From NCBI GenBank assembly GCA_030248195.1, contig JASAND010030798.1, forward strand, positions 1 to 64,000: a stretch of DNA of 64,000 bases. The letters are read 5' to 3'. The notes beneath the pieces are model-generated. The model saw only the letters and a list, made by a program, of their open reading frames with translations. It searched no databases and was not told the origin of the DNA. This document shows positions 11,759 through 22,985 of this stretch, in pieces. Position 1 is the stretch's first letter, and each line of letters begins with the position of its first letter. The position numbers were made by a program, and so were the translations under genes. The stretch comes from Trissonchulus latispiculum (Eukaryota > Nematoda > Enoplea > Enoplida > Ironidae).

Positions 11759-13010
11759 TGTTGTATCTCAGCTAGCTCTGATAATCACCAAACTAACTTT
11801 AATGAGTATAACATGGGCTTATATAGCCATCATTGTTCAATCAGTAGAACAATCGTTACTATCAGGTTATGCATGACTATAACAATGGATCTGATCACAA
11901 CATTTTCCCTCCCACCAATAAGCAGATAACTGTACCAAAAATGTTCACTAATAACTACACATTTAACTTTAAATTATGATAATGTTCTCTGCTTCCTCCT
12001 CCTCGTTACCATTGCCAGGAGACGTACTGATGGTGGCAATTCGGGCATTGTAGACAGATGGACACACCCGTCGGAAATGTCCAATACCCCCACATCTGTT
12101 ACATCTAGCTTTTCCCGCCGGACATCGATTAGGCACAGAATGAATCGCACCACCACAACTAGCACAGCTATCCTCAACACCTACTAGTTGCTTAGCCGAT
12201 TTACCAACCTGACTGGAGTGATCTCCCTGAGGCATACTTTTCCTGCCCGTCGATCTGGTTTCACTGACAGCGTTAACTGCAGTCGAATGACCACCACTCT
12301 TAATGACTTGGGAATCAGCTAGGGCGCACTCAATCTGACGAGCAATCTGTAGGGCCAAGTCTAAGGTTAGGTTTCTCTCCATAAGTAGACGCTCCCGAAT
12401 CTTGGCTGAGGACGTGTTCTCTACTATCTGATCGCGCAGCATTTGGTCCTGAAGTCCCCCGAAGCCGCAATCTCCCACCAAATGACGGAGTTCAGCATAC
12501 CATGCATCGATCGGTTCTCCAGGGAGTTGACGCCTTTGTTTGAACTTGTATCTGGAGGCCACTTGGTTCGTCTTTGGCATAAATTGTTGCTCAGCCAGTT
12601 CCATGACTGCATCCAGAGTTAGACCAGGTTCACCCGTTCCCGGAAGAGTATAAAATATTCGCTCTCCCTCGGTGCCCAACATATTAACAAAAAGGGCATT
12701 TCGTCTTTCCTGCGAGACCCGATTCTCAAGAGCCCCCGATGCCAGAAGATAGTTCATAGCAGATCTTTTCCAGACTTGCCAAGGAATGGGGGGATTTCCT
12801 GGAGTTGCAAGGAATGGAGGTGGAGGGGTTCCAAAGGTGTTGTTCGCCATCTCGTCGCCAAAATAATGTTGTATCTCAGCTAGCTCTGATAATCACCAAA
12901 CTAACTTTAATGAGTATAACATGGGCTTATATAGCCATCATTGTTCAATCAGTAGAACAATCGTTACTATCAGGTTATGCATGACTATAACAATGGATCT
13001 GATCACAACA
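11759..13010 (-). mobile_element. Complete gag-only LTR retrotransposon (TR-GAG type)
   Basis: Two LTRs of 144 bp (11759-11902 and 12867-13010) read identically by eye and begin TGTTG and end CAACA. A perfect 5-bp target duplication, TTCTC, lies at 11754-11758 and 13011-13015. On the minus strand the order is LTR, primer-binding site (TGGCGACGAG, 5 bases from the LTR), gag ATG immediately after it, gag, polypurine tract TTGGTGGGAGGGAAAA abutting the left LTR. There is no protease, reverse transcriptase or integrase. Every cis-acting part needed for copying appears present in 1.25 kb, so the element should depend on an autonomous relative. Confidence 0.92.
11969..12850 (-). CDS. gag: Gag protein of the gag-only LTR element
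   Basis: This intact 293-residue frame starts at the ATG directly downstream of the primer-binding site. The N-terminus is Pro-rich, followed by PWQVWKRSAMNYLLASG and a capsid-like helical region (about residues 40-175, with YAELRHLV and LTLDLALQIARQIE). Near residues 229-243 there is a knuckle-like CASC...H...C with a 5-residue last spacing, then a standard CCHC knuckle, CNRCGGIGHFRRVC (about 251-264). The tail is acidic (EEEEAE). Gag forms the particle that packages element RNA. Being open next to identical LTRs, it is probably recent and may be functional. The decayed Gag at 20754-21660 is a relative. Confidence 0.85.
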   Translation of the reverse strand: MANNTFGTPPPPFLATPGNPPIPWQVWKRSAMNYLLASGALENRVSQERRNALFVNMLGTEGERIFYTLPGTGEPGLTLDAVMELAEQQFMPKTNQVASRYKFKQRRQLPGEPIDAWYAELRHLVGDCGFGGLQDQMLRDQIVENTSSAKIRERLLMERNLTLDLALQIARQIECALADSQVIKSGGHSTAVNAVSETRSTGRKSMPQGDHSSQVGKSAKQLVGVEDSCASCGGAIHSVPNRCPAGKARCNRCGGIGHFRRVCPSVYNARIATISTSPGNGNEEEEAENIIII

Positions 13011-13878
13011 TTCTCCTATATATTAGAAGAAGAGTAAGCCACTAGAGGGCTCCTCTTCTTGGCATTGCGTAACGGTGCTCCGACCACAATACGCGAATGT
13101 TCCCCCGTTTGGGGGGGACGACAGGTATACCCCCTCCGTTTGGTGGGGGGGGGGGGTAGTCGAAAGTGGTCCCCGTTTGGTGGGGGTAGCCAAAAGTGGT
13201 CCCCGTTTGGGGGGGATCGCTGAAGGAGGAAACCTATGGTGGGAGGGAGTGGGAGGGAAAATTTGGGATTGGGATTGCGGGTCGAAGCGTGCACACTATA
13301 CTACTCGCATGTTGCCCCGTTTGGGGGGGGGGGGGTCGACAGGTATACCCCCCTTCCGTTTGGTGGGGGGGGGGGGGTAGCCGAAAGGGGTCCCCGTTTG
13401 GGGGGGATCGCTGAAGGAGGTCCCCGTTGGGGGGGTCTCTCAAGCAGGCTAAGTTTTGCTCATTCTGATTGGCTGCTGGCGACCCCCCCCAAAACGGGGA
13501 CCACGTTTTGTGACCCCCCAAACGGGGACCACTTTTTGTGACCCCCCCAAGCGGGGACCCATTTTCGAATAGAACAAAAACTACCGTAATCCTCTGCCCT
13601 ACCCCCCCCCCCCCCCAACCAAACGGAGGGGGGGTTTTTGCAATCTGATTGGCTCTTGGCTACCCCCCACCAAACGGGGACCTCATATTGGCTCCCCCCC
13701 CCCCCACCAAACGGAGGGGGGTATGCGCTGTCGATTTGGTCGACCCAAACGGGGGAACATTCGCGTATTGTGGTCGGAGCGCCGTTACGCAATGCAGTGA
13801 AGAGAAGCCTTCTAGTCGCTTACTCTTCTTCTTAATAATAGTGCAATAATGCACTCTTGGTCACACTCTTAGTTATTA

Positions 13879-14154
13879 GGCTGGGTGCATCATCTGACGA
13901 TAACGGCTGACCCCCCCCCACAAATTGTGTTTCAGTGACCTCCCCCTCCCACAAATGAGTACCTAGTACACATTTGTGTACCATCACCATGCTTTTTCTT
14001 CTGCAATGCATTCATCTTCTGTGATCCATTCCTCTTTGTGCGTATATGTTGTTAGGGTTTTCTTTGTTTTTGTTCAAAGATCAGGTGAGTTTTTCAGCAG
14101 CGGTAAAGAATCCGTACGCAGGACCATTACATTAACAACGGGTCCGAATCTTGG
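13879..14154. other. Short intergenic stretch
   Basis: Contains two C-runs (13911-13920 and 13940-13950). Nothing else was recognised. Confidence 0.4.
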
Positions 14155-14625
14155 GAGAGTCTGCCTGGGGTATACCCCTGTAAATGTTCAAAATTTGAAT
14201 GGGTCTACCCAAAATTAGCAAAAGTGCAAATTTTTACATTTTTGACCAAAATATTGTAACAAGTATGCCCCTGAAAGGAGCAATATTAAGCTATTGAGCT
14301 ATTGACGTATCGTAATCGTAAGTAAGATTTCCGAACTCGAATTTATCAATTCATATAGTCCACCATCATCAACCGTATTCTCATGTAAAATCTAATTTGA
14401 GACAGCTTCCACAGACAGTTATTCAATAATATTGTATAATGATAATTGCTTAACTGTTTTAAAGAAATTTTTTAAAATAACCGCTAAATGCTAAAAATTT
14501 TAATTTTCGGTAAAAATGACTTAGGGGCTACCATTTTTTCCTTCTCGCTAAGGGGAGTCTAACCGGTTTTTGTCGGTCTGTTGGAGTCTGCACACCTCCT
14601 ATTCTCCCCACGTTATCCTATGCGC
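14155..14625. repeat. Dispersed AT-centred repeat (CATAG family, divergent)
   Basis: The segments TCTACCCAAAATTAGCAAA, TTTTTGACCAAAA, GGTAAAAAT and TTTTTCCTTCTCGCT occur in the same order at 47185-47491. The right end, CCCACGTTATCCTATG, resembles the CCATGTTACTCTATGG end of that copy. This looks like a non-coding DNA element about 0.3-0.5 kb long. Confidence 0.5.
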
Positions 14626-15886
14626 AGGAGTTTTTCAAATTCTTAAAATAATCATTTTGCAATAATTTTTTACCTCATTTTCGTGTGCTGTGCTTCAGAA
14701 CAATTTTGTATGTTAGCTAAGATTATTTTACTTATAGTAAGGTCTAAGAGCTTGTAGTGAATTGTTTTTAGCTTAGGTTTTGTTCTTGTTTTTGTGTTTT
14801 TTATTAATTATTGTTTGCTAGCACTTGTGTACAGATAATCTAGTGTTAAATTCATGAATGCTAAAAGGATTGGCAAGTGTCACTGGTCTATTACCAAATT
14901 TTCAATATGGCGGTTGCGCGCTAACAATTGTCAGTTGTGTTGGTCCTCTGTTAGCGTTCGGTTATGTGGGTTGCGGATCCATCTCTAGGTTCGTGCGATT
15001 TACGCCTTTTGTGCTCTCTTTTATTTGATTGATGGCCTGTTGTAAATCAAAGCGTGTTTGTCAGATGGGTAATGTTGCAGGTTAAACACTTTCTTAGCAT
15101 TACGTTTCGTGAAAATATTCTTTTTTGATTCATCCTGCCAGTTAGAGTAGTTCGGTAGATTCACTGTCTGCCATACACGGCGCACCTGCAATCCATACAA
15201 TCATTGATATTTTATCATAGTCGAATTTCTACATGTTTGCGACCATGACAGTTGAAGCGCATTTGGCAGCGGTTAAATATTTTCTATGTGAGACGAAACC
15301 GCATCTCTTGTATTTCTGAATACTTCCATGTCTACTTCCATGATAAGACAGTCCTAAGCTTTTCATGTGCACTCCTAAGCCTGTCGAAAATTGACATAAA
15401 AGAAAGGCATTCACGACGGGGAGCGAAATTCGAACTGGCTATTGCAAATACTACTCAGCTAGACTACTGAGTGAAACGTGTTTCCAGAGATATTGAATTC
15501 AACCTTCGAAACTGTTGAAACGTCTCATGACCGTAGACGTCTTCTTTGTTGTTTCTGCAAGATTCCGGATGGAAAGAGTACTGATTAGAGCTGACAATTT
15601 TTCGGTTTCGCCATAGCTCTAACTATCTTTACAGTCGTGCAATATGTTTGAGGGAAAAATAATGCTTTTAAACAGGACATACCAATGTTTTAGCAGCTAT
15701 TTAATCAGTGAGATGGTGATTATTATATTTATCATGATGCTTATCCCCTGATTATTCTACTCTTGTTGTTAGCTCATATGTTCCTTCCGGATCTCACATG
15801 TACAAATATTCTGCAATATAACTTGCTATAAACAATGGAACAGACGTCAGTTTAAACCGTGATCAGGAGAGATACTGTGGTAAACA
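14626..15886. other. Region upstream of the first Cys-rich gene
   Basis: No coding frame is supported. A TATA-like TATAAA begins at 15827, 60 bases before the predicted ATG at 15887, which is plausible for a core promoter but not proven. Confidence 0.35.
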
Positions 15887-18800
15887 ATGCGACCATCTGT
15901 TTTTCTAATTCTTTTACTGGTAGCAGCAGTTGGAGCGGTATGTGACTATTTCAGGACTTAACCCTACGTGAATCCAGAGTTGGCTCCGGGTCCAAATTTT
16001 CGGACCCGACCCGGACGCGTACCCGCTACGTCGGGCCCGGACCCGTCCAGACCCAGTTCCGGGTACCCGGATGTAGAAAAACTTGCGGCTTTGCACATCA
16101 ACGATAAATATAAATGAAATAAGTGTTTTTTTAATTTCACTGTTAGACTACTACTTAAGTATAAAAGTATTTTTATACTATACTTTCCTTAAAGAGTAAG
16201 GACCCCAGATAAATTTTTTTAGTTTTACAATGTTATTTAACAATTCTTGTATTGATTAGTCAGTTAGATAGATAGTTAGATAGTTAGAGAATCGGATATC
16301 GGACAGATACCGTTTTCAGCAATTGGTACCGACTTGGGAGTTTTGCTTTCACCCTCTCTCGTTCTCTTTTAAATTTAACTAATATTGATGAGAACGGAGG
16401 TGAAGAATCGTTCGCTATAACTTATCTGGAATTGCATTCATCGTCATAACTTCTTATAAAGGAGCAAAGTTTATTGTTTAAATGTAGAAATGCAGTTTTG
16501 CAAAAACATTGTTCAAAATTATAACAGAAATTTTGAACTGAAACACCAAAGACTTGCCAATGTCTAAGGTCTATCCAAATACTAGAACAGCAACAATTAA
16601 TGTTCTCAAATCCTTAAGTGCATGTACATTTTGGTGATTATTATTGTTCTTGGGCCCAAACTCGGGCCCAGAACTGCGGGTACCCGGACCCGCGGGTCCA
16701 GAACTTGTGTCCGGACCCGGCCCCGCCCGCGGGTATGTAACGGACCCGGAGCCAACTCTGCGTGAATCAAATCACTTAACGACTAAAAATCTTGTGTAAG
16801 AATTTGTAACTTGTGTAATATATTTGAAAATTTATATTTATGTCGAATAAATATTTGTAATTCTACTCCAACTAAACGTGTTTGCTTATGTTCGTTTGCA
16901 ACTGGTTTTGTAGCGCCTTCTCCAAAAAAGGCAAGCAACCGCTACATGCACGAACTGTACTGGATATTGTCAGTGTGCAGCCAACTCTAATGTTCAGTGC
17001 AGGGGTCGATGGTATATAAGTTTTAGTTGTTATATACTCTACATATAAACGTTATCGAAAGCTAGGGTAAACAGTTTATATGTCTATTACATAATCTTTG
17101 CTTTAGTATTAGTTCCACGTAGGACGACACATCCTTTAATCCCACCTTCTGAAAAGGATATCAAATAAAATTTTTGACGACATAATAATATTCACGAACG
17201 GTTTTTCTGTGGAGCGCACTGTTATTTGTAGTTTTAGCACCAGTGTTAGACAGTTTCAGTTTTAATTTATTATGATATAACCGGCTACTGCCTTTAGCTA
17301 GAAATTGTTTAAGGAGAAATGCAATGATGTTAAAACTTTGAAATAGCAAACTGGAAGTATAATAAAGAAATTAGACTTCCCAACTGGAAATAAATTTAAA
17401 TGATCCATACATTAACATAGGGTCGGCGGGTCGGGTCCTGGGGGGCTTGTCCCCAAAAAATTTTGAAGGGGCTTGTACCTTGAACAAACATTTTCAGGGG
17501 GGCTTGTACCTCAAGAATATATTCACAAAATATTTCTAAAAATTAACGCTAATTTTATTAAAATTTGCAATTTTTTATCAAAATTTACAAAAATTTTCCA
17601 TTTTTGATAAAAATTTCAAAATTTTGCCCGATTTTCCTGAAGAATTAAATATTTTAGTTAAAAAATTTCGTCGAAGCCGGAAAGTTTTTGAAATTATACT
17701 GTGAAAAGTAATTTTTTCCAGCTAGTTTTGGTACCCTTATTCCCGACGGCGATAGGGCTTGTACCTTGTCCGAGTTGCGGTGGGGGGGCTTGGACCCCTC
17801 AGACCCCCCGCGTTAACCTATGAATGATACATTACAGATTTATGCGAAGCGTAGATAGATCGACTGATTGCATTGAAACAAATCTTTGCTTTCTGTACAG
17901 CATTATAGATGATATAATGGTAGGTGCGTTTAAATTGCATTTCTAGCACTTCTTTCACAACAAGATTTCGACGCAGTCAAGTACGAAGACGACGACGACG
18001 TGTGAAGCGTCAGTTTATTAATCCGTACTGTTATGGTTACTACGGTTTCAACAACGGCGTGTTTCCAGGGGTGATTCCTGGAACTGGCACTATTGGTACA
18101 ATTGGTACATTTGGAACCTTTGGAACCAATACCAATTTCAATACCAACTTCAACACAAACACAGCTGCAGCAGTGAATAACGCCCTTCGCACATGTTTGC
18201 AAAATGCTGGATATACTACCCCGTATGTGCAAAGGTTTTCTGTTCAATGAATTAGTGAAATTTTCACTTCGAGAGTTATGCATTGTCTTCGATTCGAAAC
18301 ATGCATTTTTATAGCAAGAAGACTAGATTATTGAGTAGATTAAACAGAATTCTAACACTGGCGATTTCCAAACACCAGCTTGTCATTGATATGTGGTCAC
18401 TTCAAGTGATTCACTTGACGCACTTGCTACTTGACGCTTGACAAGTTGCTAGTGATGTGGTCATTTACTGATTTTAAAAATATCTAAACTACCAAAACAG
18501 ATGTGGCAATGCTGCATCCGCTAAGTATTAAACCTGCTGAAGCTGACCCCTATATTGCATAGCGGTCAGAGTGGCCGAGGAGAGGTAGTCAGGTAGAAGA
18601 TGGTTATCCGCGCGCAGTTCACCCATTGGTTATGGCGCAGATTATAAATTAACTACATTACTACATTACTCCAAGCGTTATAATTCATCGGCAAAATGCA
18701 ATTAAAAATGAAATTGAACTTTCAGTTGAAGCTCCAGCAGAAAGTGTGAGTTTTAATAATTTTGAACTGAAGCTTTATCGTTTAGCACAAACTGTAACTG

Positions 18801-19222
18801 CGCTGCCGTTGCCCCAACCGTAACGGCCACAACAACTTGCCTTACTGGAACGACATATCGGCAATGTCTTGCACTACGTTTAACTGCTTGCCTTACGGAT
18901 ACTACAAATGGGTTCGTTCTTTAGATAGTTTAAACTGAAATTAAAAATTAAATTTTAACATTCTAGGTTACTTTATGTGACATGCTATAATACCACATTT
19001 TCTTGGATAGCTTTCTATTTCTTAGAAATATCCATTTCTAAACCTATACCTACATCCTACACAACCTAAACATAAAATAAAGTTAATTAATAATTGACTG
19101 GGAATAGTGTTCAACCATTTCAATTTTATGTTGCCTTTTACAGATGTACAACATCCAATACCAATACTGCCGGTTACACTACAGCTCTGCAGAACTGTTT
19201 GCTGCAAAGTAATGTTAACTAA
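15887..19222 (+). CDS. Secreted Cys-rich protein, paralog 1 (5 exons)
   Basis: Exons 15887-15937, 16914-17011, 17947-18222, 18786-18911 and 19144-19222 splice at GT-AG sites into a 209-residue protein. Exon 1 is a signal peptide (MRPSVFLILLLVAAVGA). Exon 2 has a Lys-Arg site followed by QATATC and six Cys counting the one split across its junction. Exon 3 has a polybasic stretch (RRRRRRVKR) before a Tyr/Gly/Asn-rich region with GTFGT and NFNTN repeats. Exons 4 and 5 are Thr/Cys-rich (TNCNCAA, NTNTAGYTTALQNC). There are 15 Cys in all. The design suggests a secreted, disulfide-rich, prohormone-convertase-processed protein. I recognise no family. The exon-4 donor GTTCGT is weak. Introns 1 and 2 each contain a MITE. 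The paralog at 23949-26225 has the same exon plan. Confidence 0.8.
15975..16760. mobile_element. hAT-like MITE in intron 1
   Basis: A perfect 19-bp terminal inverted repeat, CAGAGTTGGCTCCGGGTCC, bounds 786 bp. It is flanked by a perfect 8-bp target duplication, CGTGAATC (15967-15974 and 16761-16768). CAGAG ends with 8-bp duplications are diagnostic of hAT elements. Both subterminal regions are rich in GGACCCGG and CGGGTCC motifs; the AT-rich centre has no coding frame. It sits 37 bases after the exon-1 splice donor. Confidence 0.88.
17416..17822. mobile_element. CATAG-family MITE in intron 2
   Basis: Begins CATAGGGTCGGCGGG and ends with the inverse of CATAGGTTAACGCGGGGGG. The centre is AT-rich with AAAATTT tracts, bounded by GGGGCTTGTACCTTG-like subterminal repeats. 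ATACATTA occurs next to both ends and may be the target duplication, but the exact junction is unclear. Related ends occur at 22986 and, more distantly, 47185. Confidence 0.6.
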
Positions 19223-19852
19223 CATTTAAAATTACTCCGAAGTTTTGGTGAAACGATTGGTTTGACTTGATTGTTGTTTTATGTATCATCTACGGAATAT
19301 GTACTTTGCTTTCTGATTTCTGAACAGATTTCTGATTATAGTTCTAAAGCAGCCGAATTTCTGCTATTTGCTACTTTTATAGAATGCTGTTTACGTGTGC
19401 AGTTACGTTTACGTTTACGGGGTCTACGGTGTTTGTCGGAGTTGTCTGTTATATGTTATGATTGTATTGCTTAGTTTGCTATATGAATGAAAATTAATGA
19501 AAATAAGGTTGTGTAAAAGTAAAGGTCACAGGGATCAGGCAACTGCATACACAAACCTAAGACGATGCTTGTTTTGTGCTTCAAGTGCGAATATGCAAAA
19601 CTAAGCAAATAAGCAAAGTCAAATCAAAATTAAGCAAAAATTTTGGTTGGTGGCAAATTCAACTAATCAAAATAAGACAATACTTTGATTCAGCGGTGAT
19701 TCAGGCAGAGAAGGTCTAAAGAGCGGAAGCGGAAACGGAATTAGACATAAAACTATAAACGCCGGCGGAACGGAAATAAATTACAAGCCAAGAAATGGAA
19801 TTACGCCAAAGTTGGCAGTGTCGTAAATTACATATCAATACTGATTCCTAGA
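19223..19852. other. Region downstream of paralog 1
   Basis: No gene is supported. The frame at 19271-19474 shows no recognisable motif. Confidence 0.4.
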
Positions 19853-20140
19853 ACATGAAATGATAATAAATAAATAAATTTAATAAATGATTTCGTGGTA
19901 TTCAATAAACAAAGAGACTCCACTACTCAATAATGAAACTAGCAAATCTACTGCTCAAAATTTCTTCAACTATGCTGCAGAAACACACCATATTTAGTTC
20001 TGCATAGTTACATCTGGGCAAACGAACTCATGTAGGCAGTGGTACAAAAGACGAAAGCATATGACTTTTAGATAACATAACTGAGGTAAAACTGTAAAAT
20101 ATTCCTTTACCAATACTCCCACTTATTTTACAGGATCATT
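19853..20140 (-). repeat. Decayed LTR-like repeat, left side of the gag remnant
   Basis: Shares CTTCAACTATGCTGCA, GTGGTACAAAAGAC, GCATATGACTTTTAGATAAC and the CCAATA end with 21780-21975. The block containing AGAACATGAAATG precedes these segments here but follows them in the right copy, so the structure has been rearranged or is part of a tandem. CTCCCACTTATTTTACAG next to it could be a polypurine tract on the minus strand. Confidence 0.5.
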
Positions 20141-20753
20141 GGCAAGTTTCCGAGTTCCCAACAGTTCAAAACATAAAAATCACAACCCCACTTTCTTCGT
20201 TAAACCCAAAACCTTAATTTTCCTCATGGTGCTCCCACTTTTTTAGTGAGCTTACAGACAAGGCACAGTGAACAGGTTGCCCAGGCTGACAGAACCGACT
20301 GTAGGTACCGCTGTTGACACAGACGACTAAGTGGCTGTTGGCTACCAAAAGCCAAATCACCTGGGACCACATTCACTGGACGTCACCTTAGACAGAACAC
20401 AGAATCTTGAACAAGGCGACGCCTTTGACAGCTCTTTCCATGTTATTTGTTCCATGTTTACCGTAGATTTCGCTACTCAATTAACGACCGAGAACATCAA
20501 ATTCTTAGCACTTTTGGTAAAATTTTTGTGAAAGAGACAAAGATTTGTTTCTAGAATCTCTACAGCACAATTTTAGACTTATGCTTTAGTTTTGTTTACA
20601 CTTTTTTTCACAATTGTATCAATTTTTGAGGGAGACTTAAGATTACTCCCCCCTTTTGTAGAAAACTATTATCAAGAAACGTTTGGTATTAAAATGTTTA
20701 CCTGGCAGGACTTCGGGTCAACTAGTCCACGAATTTATCTCTGTCCAGGACTT

Positions 20754-21660
20754 TCACCTGTCAATATGCTCTGAATCCTCGCGGATTTTTGAGGACTCCC
20801 TCCAAATACAGTGAAGGCAGACTCCGAATATGTCCAACGCACTCCAGGCTTTGCCGTCATCTAGCAAGTAGTTTTGTAAACCTTTGTACTGAACGACTTT
20901 CTTTGGCCGCGAATATTGAGAGGCACCTTTGGGATCTTGAGTGAGTTTGTAGCGAACATATTCCACAATCTTTACTTGATTTTCTCAGTGAAATGCTTTT
21001 CTCTCCGGAATGGTAAGCTTTGTTGGATCAAGCTTGGTCTAGGTAGTCTCTGAACATCATTTCTCCAGGAGGCTTCTGTGTAGTGGAACCTTTGTGAGTG
21101 TTACGTTTGTTGTTTGATTGTTTGTTTTCTGATGTTGCTATAACGAGGTTTGTCGATTTCGTGACTTTGTTAACTTGTGGGTCCGATGTATCAGCATCTT
21201 GTTTTAGCATAGACTTGGCATCGTTGGCAGCTTTTTCCAGTTTTTGAGCCGATGTAATAGCCCTTTCGATGGTCAAGTGTAATTCCAGAAGCAACCTTTC
21301 TTTCTTTTTGGCGTGACTGATTCTATCAACAAATTGGTCACGAAGTTGATCCGACAAAGTAATCGCCAAAATCGCATGAAGGAGTTAGCTGGCACAGGTC
21401 ACTGTAGTAGGCAGAGATGGACTGACCTTGTTTCTGTCGGCAATGACGGAAGTTGTGTCTTGCTGCCACAATGTTTGTTTTCGGCGAATAATGCTATTCA
21501 AGAAGTTGTAAAGCTCAGTCATAATCTGACAGTTGACCGTTGTTGAACAGTTAAGCAAGATAGCGGTCTGGAAAGTCATCTGCACCAGTCGAGATCATAA
21601 ATATTTCAAATCTGGCCTTCCACAGTTTGCAAGGCGTGGAAGGATTTCCTGGTTTTCCAG
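20754..21660 (-). pseudogene. Decayed gag of a Ty3-like element
   Basis: Fragments in several frames match the intact Gag at 11969-12850. Near the 5' end there is an NPSTPCKLWKARFEIF-like segment; then the frames at 21385-21585 and 21028-21369 contain LSDQLRDQFVDRI and LTIERAITSAQKLEKA, which correspond to the intact copy's MLRDQIVE and LTLDLALQIARQIE. The fragments are separated by frame breaks and an in-frame stop. On the minus strand, TTGGCGACGATGTGG (plus-strand 21687-21701) is a primer-binding-site-like motif sharing its TGGCGACGA core with the younger element. Confidence 0.65.
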
Positions 21661-21704
21661 GAAGGACGTGGGTGCTTTCTAATTATCCACATCGTCGCCA
21701 ACAA

Positions 21705-22060
21705 TGTGATGTATTAGATAACACAATGTTGTTATACTTCAAGCAACTACTCATATCATCACATCTAGATTACTGGATTCAAAAGCAAAAATTCTTTCAC
21801 TACGCCACATCTACTCAAGAGTTCTTCAACTATGCTGCAAAAACACATCACATTTAGTACTGCATATCTGGGCAACGAACTCATGTAAGCAGTGGTACAA
21901 AAGACAAAAGCATATGACTTTTAGATAACATAACAGAGGTGGAACCGTAAAATGTCGCTTTTCCAATATTCTAGAACATGAAATGTTGAATAAATGATGG
22001 TAATAATAGTAAGGTAACAGGTAATAGTAAATAGTGGTAATTCAATAAACAAATAAAATA
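21705..22060 (-). repeat. Decayed LTR-like repeat, right side of the gag remnant
   Basis: Starts TGTGATGTATTAG directly after the primer-binding-like motif and shares several 14-20 base blocks with 19853-20140. It is consistent with the 5' LTR of the decayed gag element. The boundary at the high-coordinate end is not clear. Confidence 0.5.
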
Positions 22061-22379
22061 TACTATTCGTTACAATATATTTCTCAAACTGACAGTGAGC
22101 ACATACATACTGACAGTGACTACATACTTCTCGGCACGTCCTTATCATAATCAACTTCGTCATATTTTAGATCGTGTTTCATAGTGGGCCATGATGGGAT
22201 GAATTGTAATTTCCACACTCATAGATTTGGTATTCAAAATTTTAAGTCGTTTTCACGCGGAAGTCTACTGTAATCTATACTGCATATACTGTACGCCGAT
22301 TTAGGCCTACTGTGCGGATGGGGGCTCCCACAAAGAGAACGTACAAAAGAGCTTATTGGGATCGGAATGGGGTACATCT

Positions 22380-22880
22380 TATTTTTAGTTTTACTCTAGA
22401 TTAACCCCAGTATTATCCCAGATTATCCCTGGCTTATCTCTGGCTCCCGGGCTTATCCTTAGGCTTCTCCTCTAGGCTACGTTTCTTCCAACCTTTCCCC
22501 CTGATGATTCCCGACATATCTCTCATCTGATCACGGCTTTTCTCAGATATCCCCTGATTATCTCCGGCTTTTTGCAGAAACATCCCTGGATTAAATTTCG
22601 AGTTTTACAAAGGAAAAAACCCATCCCATTCCTATCCTCCGCTTATCGCTAGCTTTCGTCTGGAGTATTGCCGGATTATCCGCGTCTTACCCCAACAACG
22701 TTCCCCTTTTCCCCCAGATTATCCCTGGCGTATCCCCAACATTCTGTACATTAGATATCCTTGGCTTTCCATTCGTAGCTTAGTTTGGCTTTTCCTCGGA
22801 TTATCCCCGAATTACCCTTGCCTCGGGTTATTTCCGGCTTACCTTCGGATATTCCGATTTTCAGTCAGAATATACCCGGT
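22380..22880. repeat. Degenerate TTATCCC-type minisatellite
   Basis: Irregular repeats of a roughly 10-25 base unit containing TTATCCC(C/T)GG(C/A), for example ATTATCCCAG, ATTATCCCTGGC, GGCTTATC and GGATTATCCCCG. Spacing and sequence vary widely, so the array is old. It lies between the gag remnant and the second Cys-rich gene. Confidence 0.6.
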
Positions 22881-22985
22881 TTATTCGAAGCATATCTTTG
22901 GTAATCTTTGGTTCATTTTTCTGCCACATGAACCAATCAAGACTGTTGCTTCATTTTGCTGGCTGACTGATTAACCAATCAGAAA

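Larger units (their letters stand above)
11709..13878. mobile_element. G-rich foldback element, interrupted by an LTR element
   Basis: The outer arms are inverted copies: ATAACTAAGAGTGTGAC at 11711-11727 and GTCACACTCTTAGTTAT at 13860-13876, each flanked by TA. Inner arms of about 90 bp follow (13023-13115 against 13738-13833), including CGACCACAATACGCGAATGT. Between them lie alternating G7-14 and C7-14 runs in units such as CCCCGTTTGGGGGGG, first G-rich then C-rich, so the whole element can fold back. Removing the nested LTR element and its duplicated target leaves about 913 bp. A TA target would suit the Tc1/mariner superfamily, but this is not certain. A fragment of the same arm recurs near 40088. 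Confidence 0.75.

Noticed and set aside
13016..13854. Pro/Gly-rich frames on both strands
   Set aside because: Produced by G and C homopolymer runs in the foldback element; frames exist on both strands at once.
17930..18283. 117-residue minus-strand frame over exon 3
   Set aside because: Antisense shadow of the Cys-rich gene, whose plus-strand exon has matching splice sites and a paralog.
22500..22560. Hammerhead ribozyme core (CTGATGA)
   Set aside because: The motif occurs in the minisatellite, but I found no matching GAAA segment and stems in a hammerhead arrangement.
22380..22880. CRISPR-like array
   Set aside because: Units and spacers vary in length and sequence, and the host is an animal. 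It is a degenerate minisatellite.
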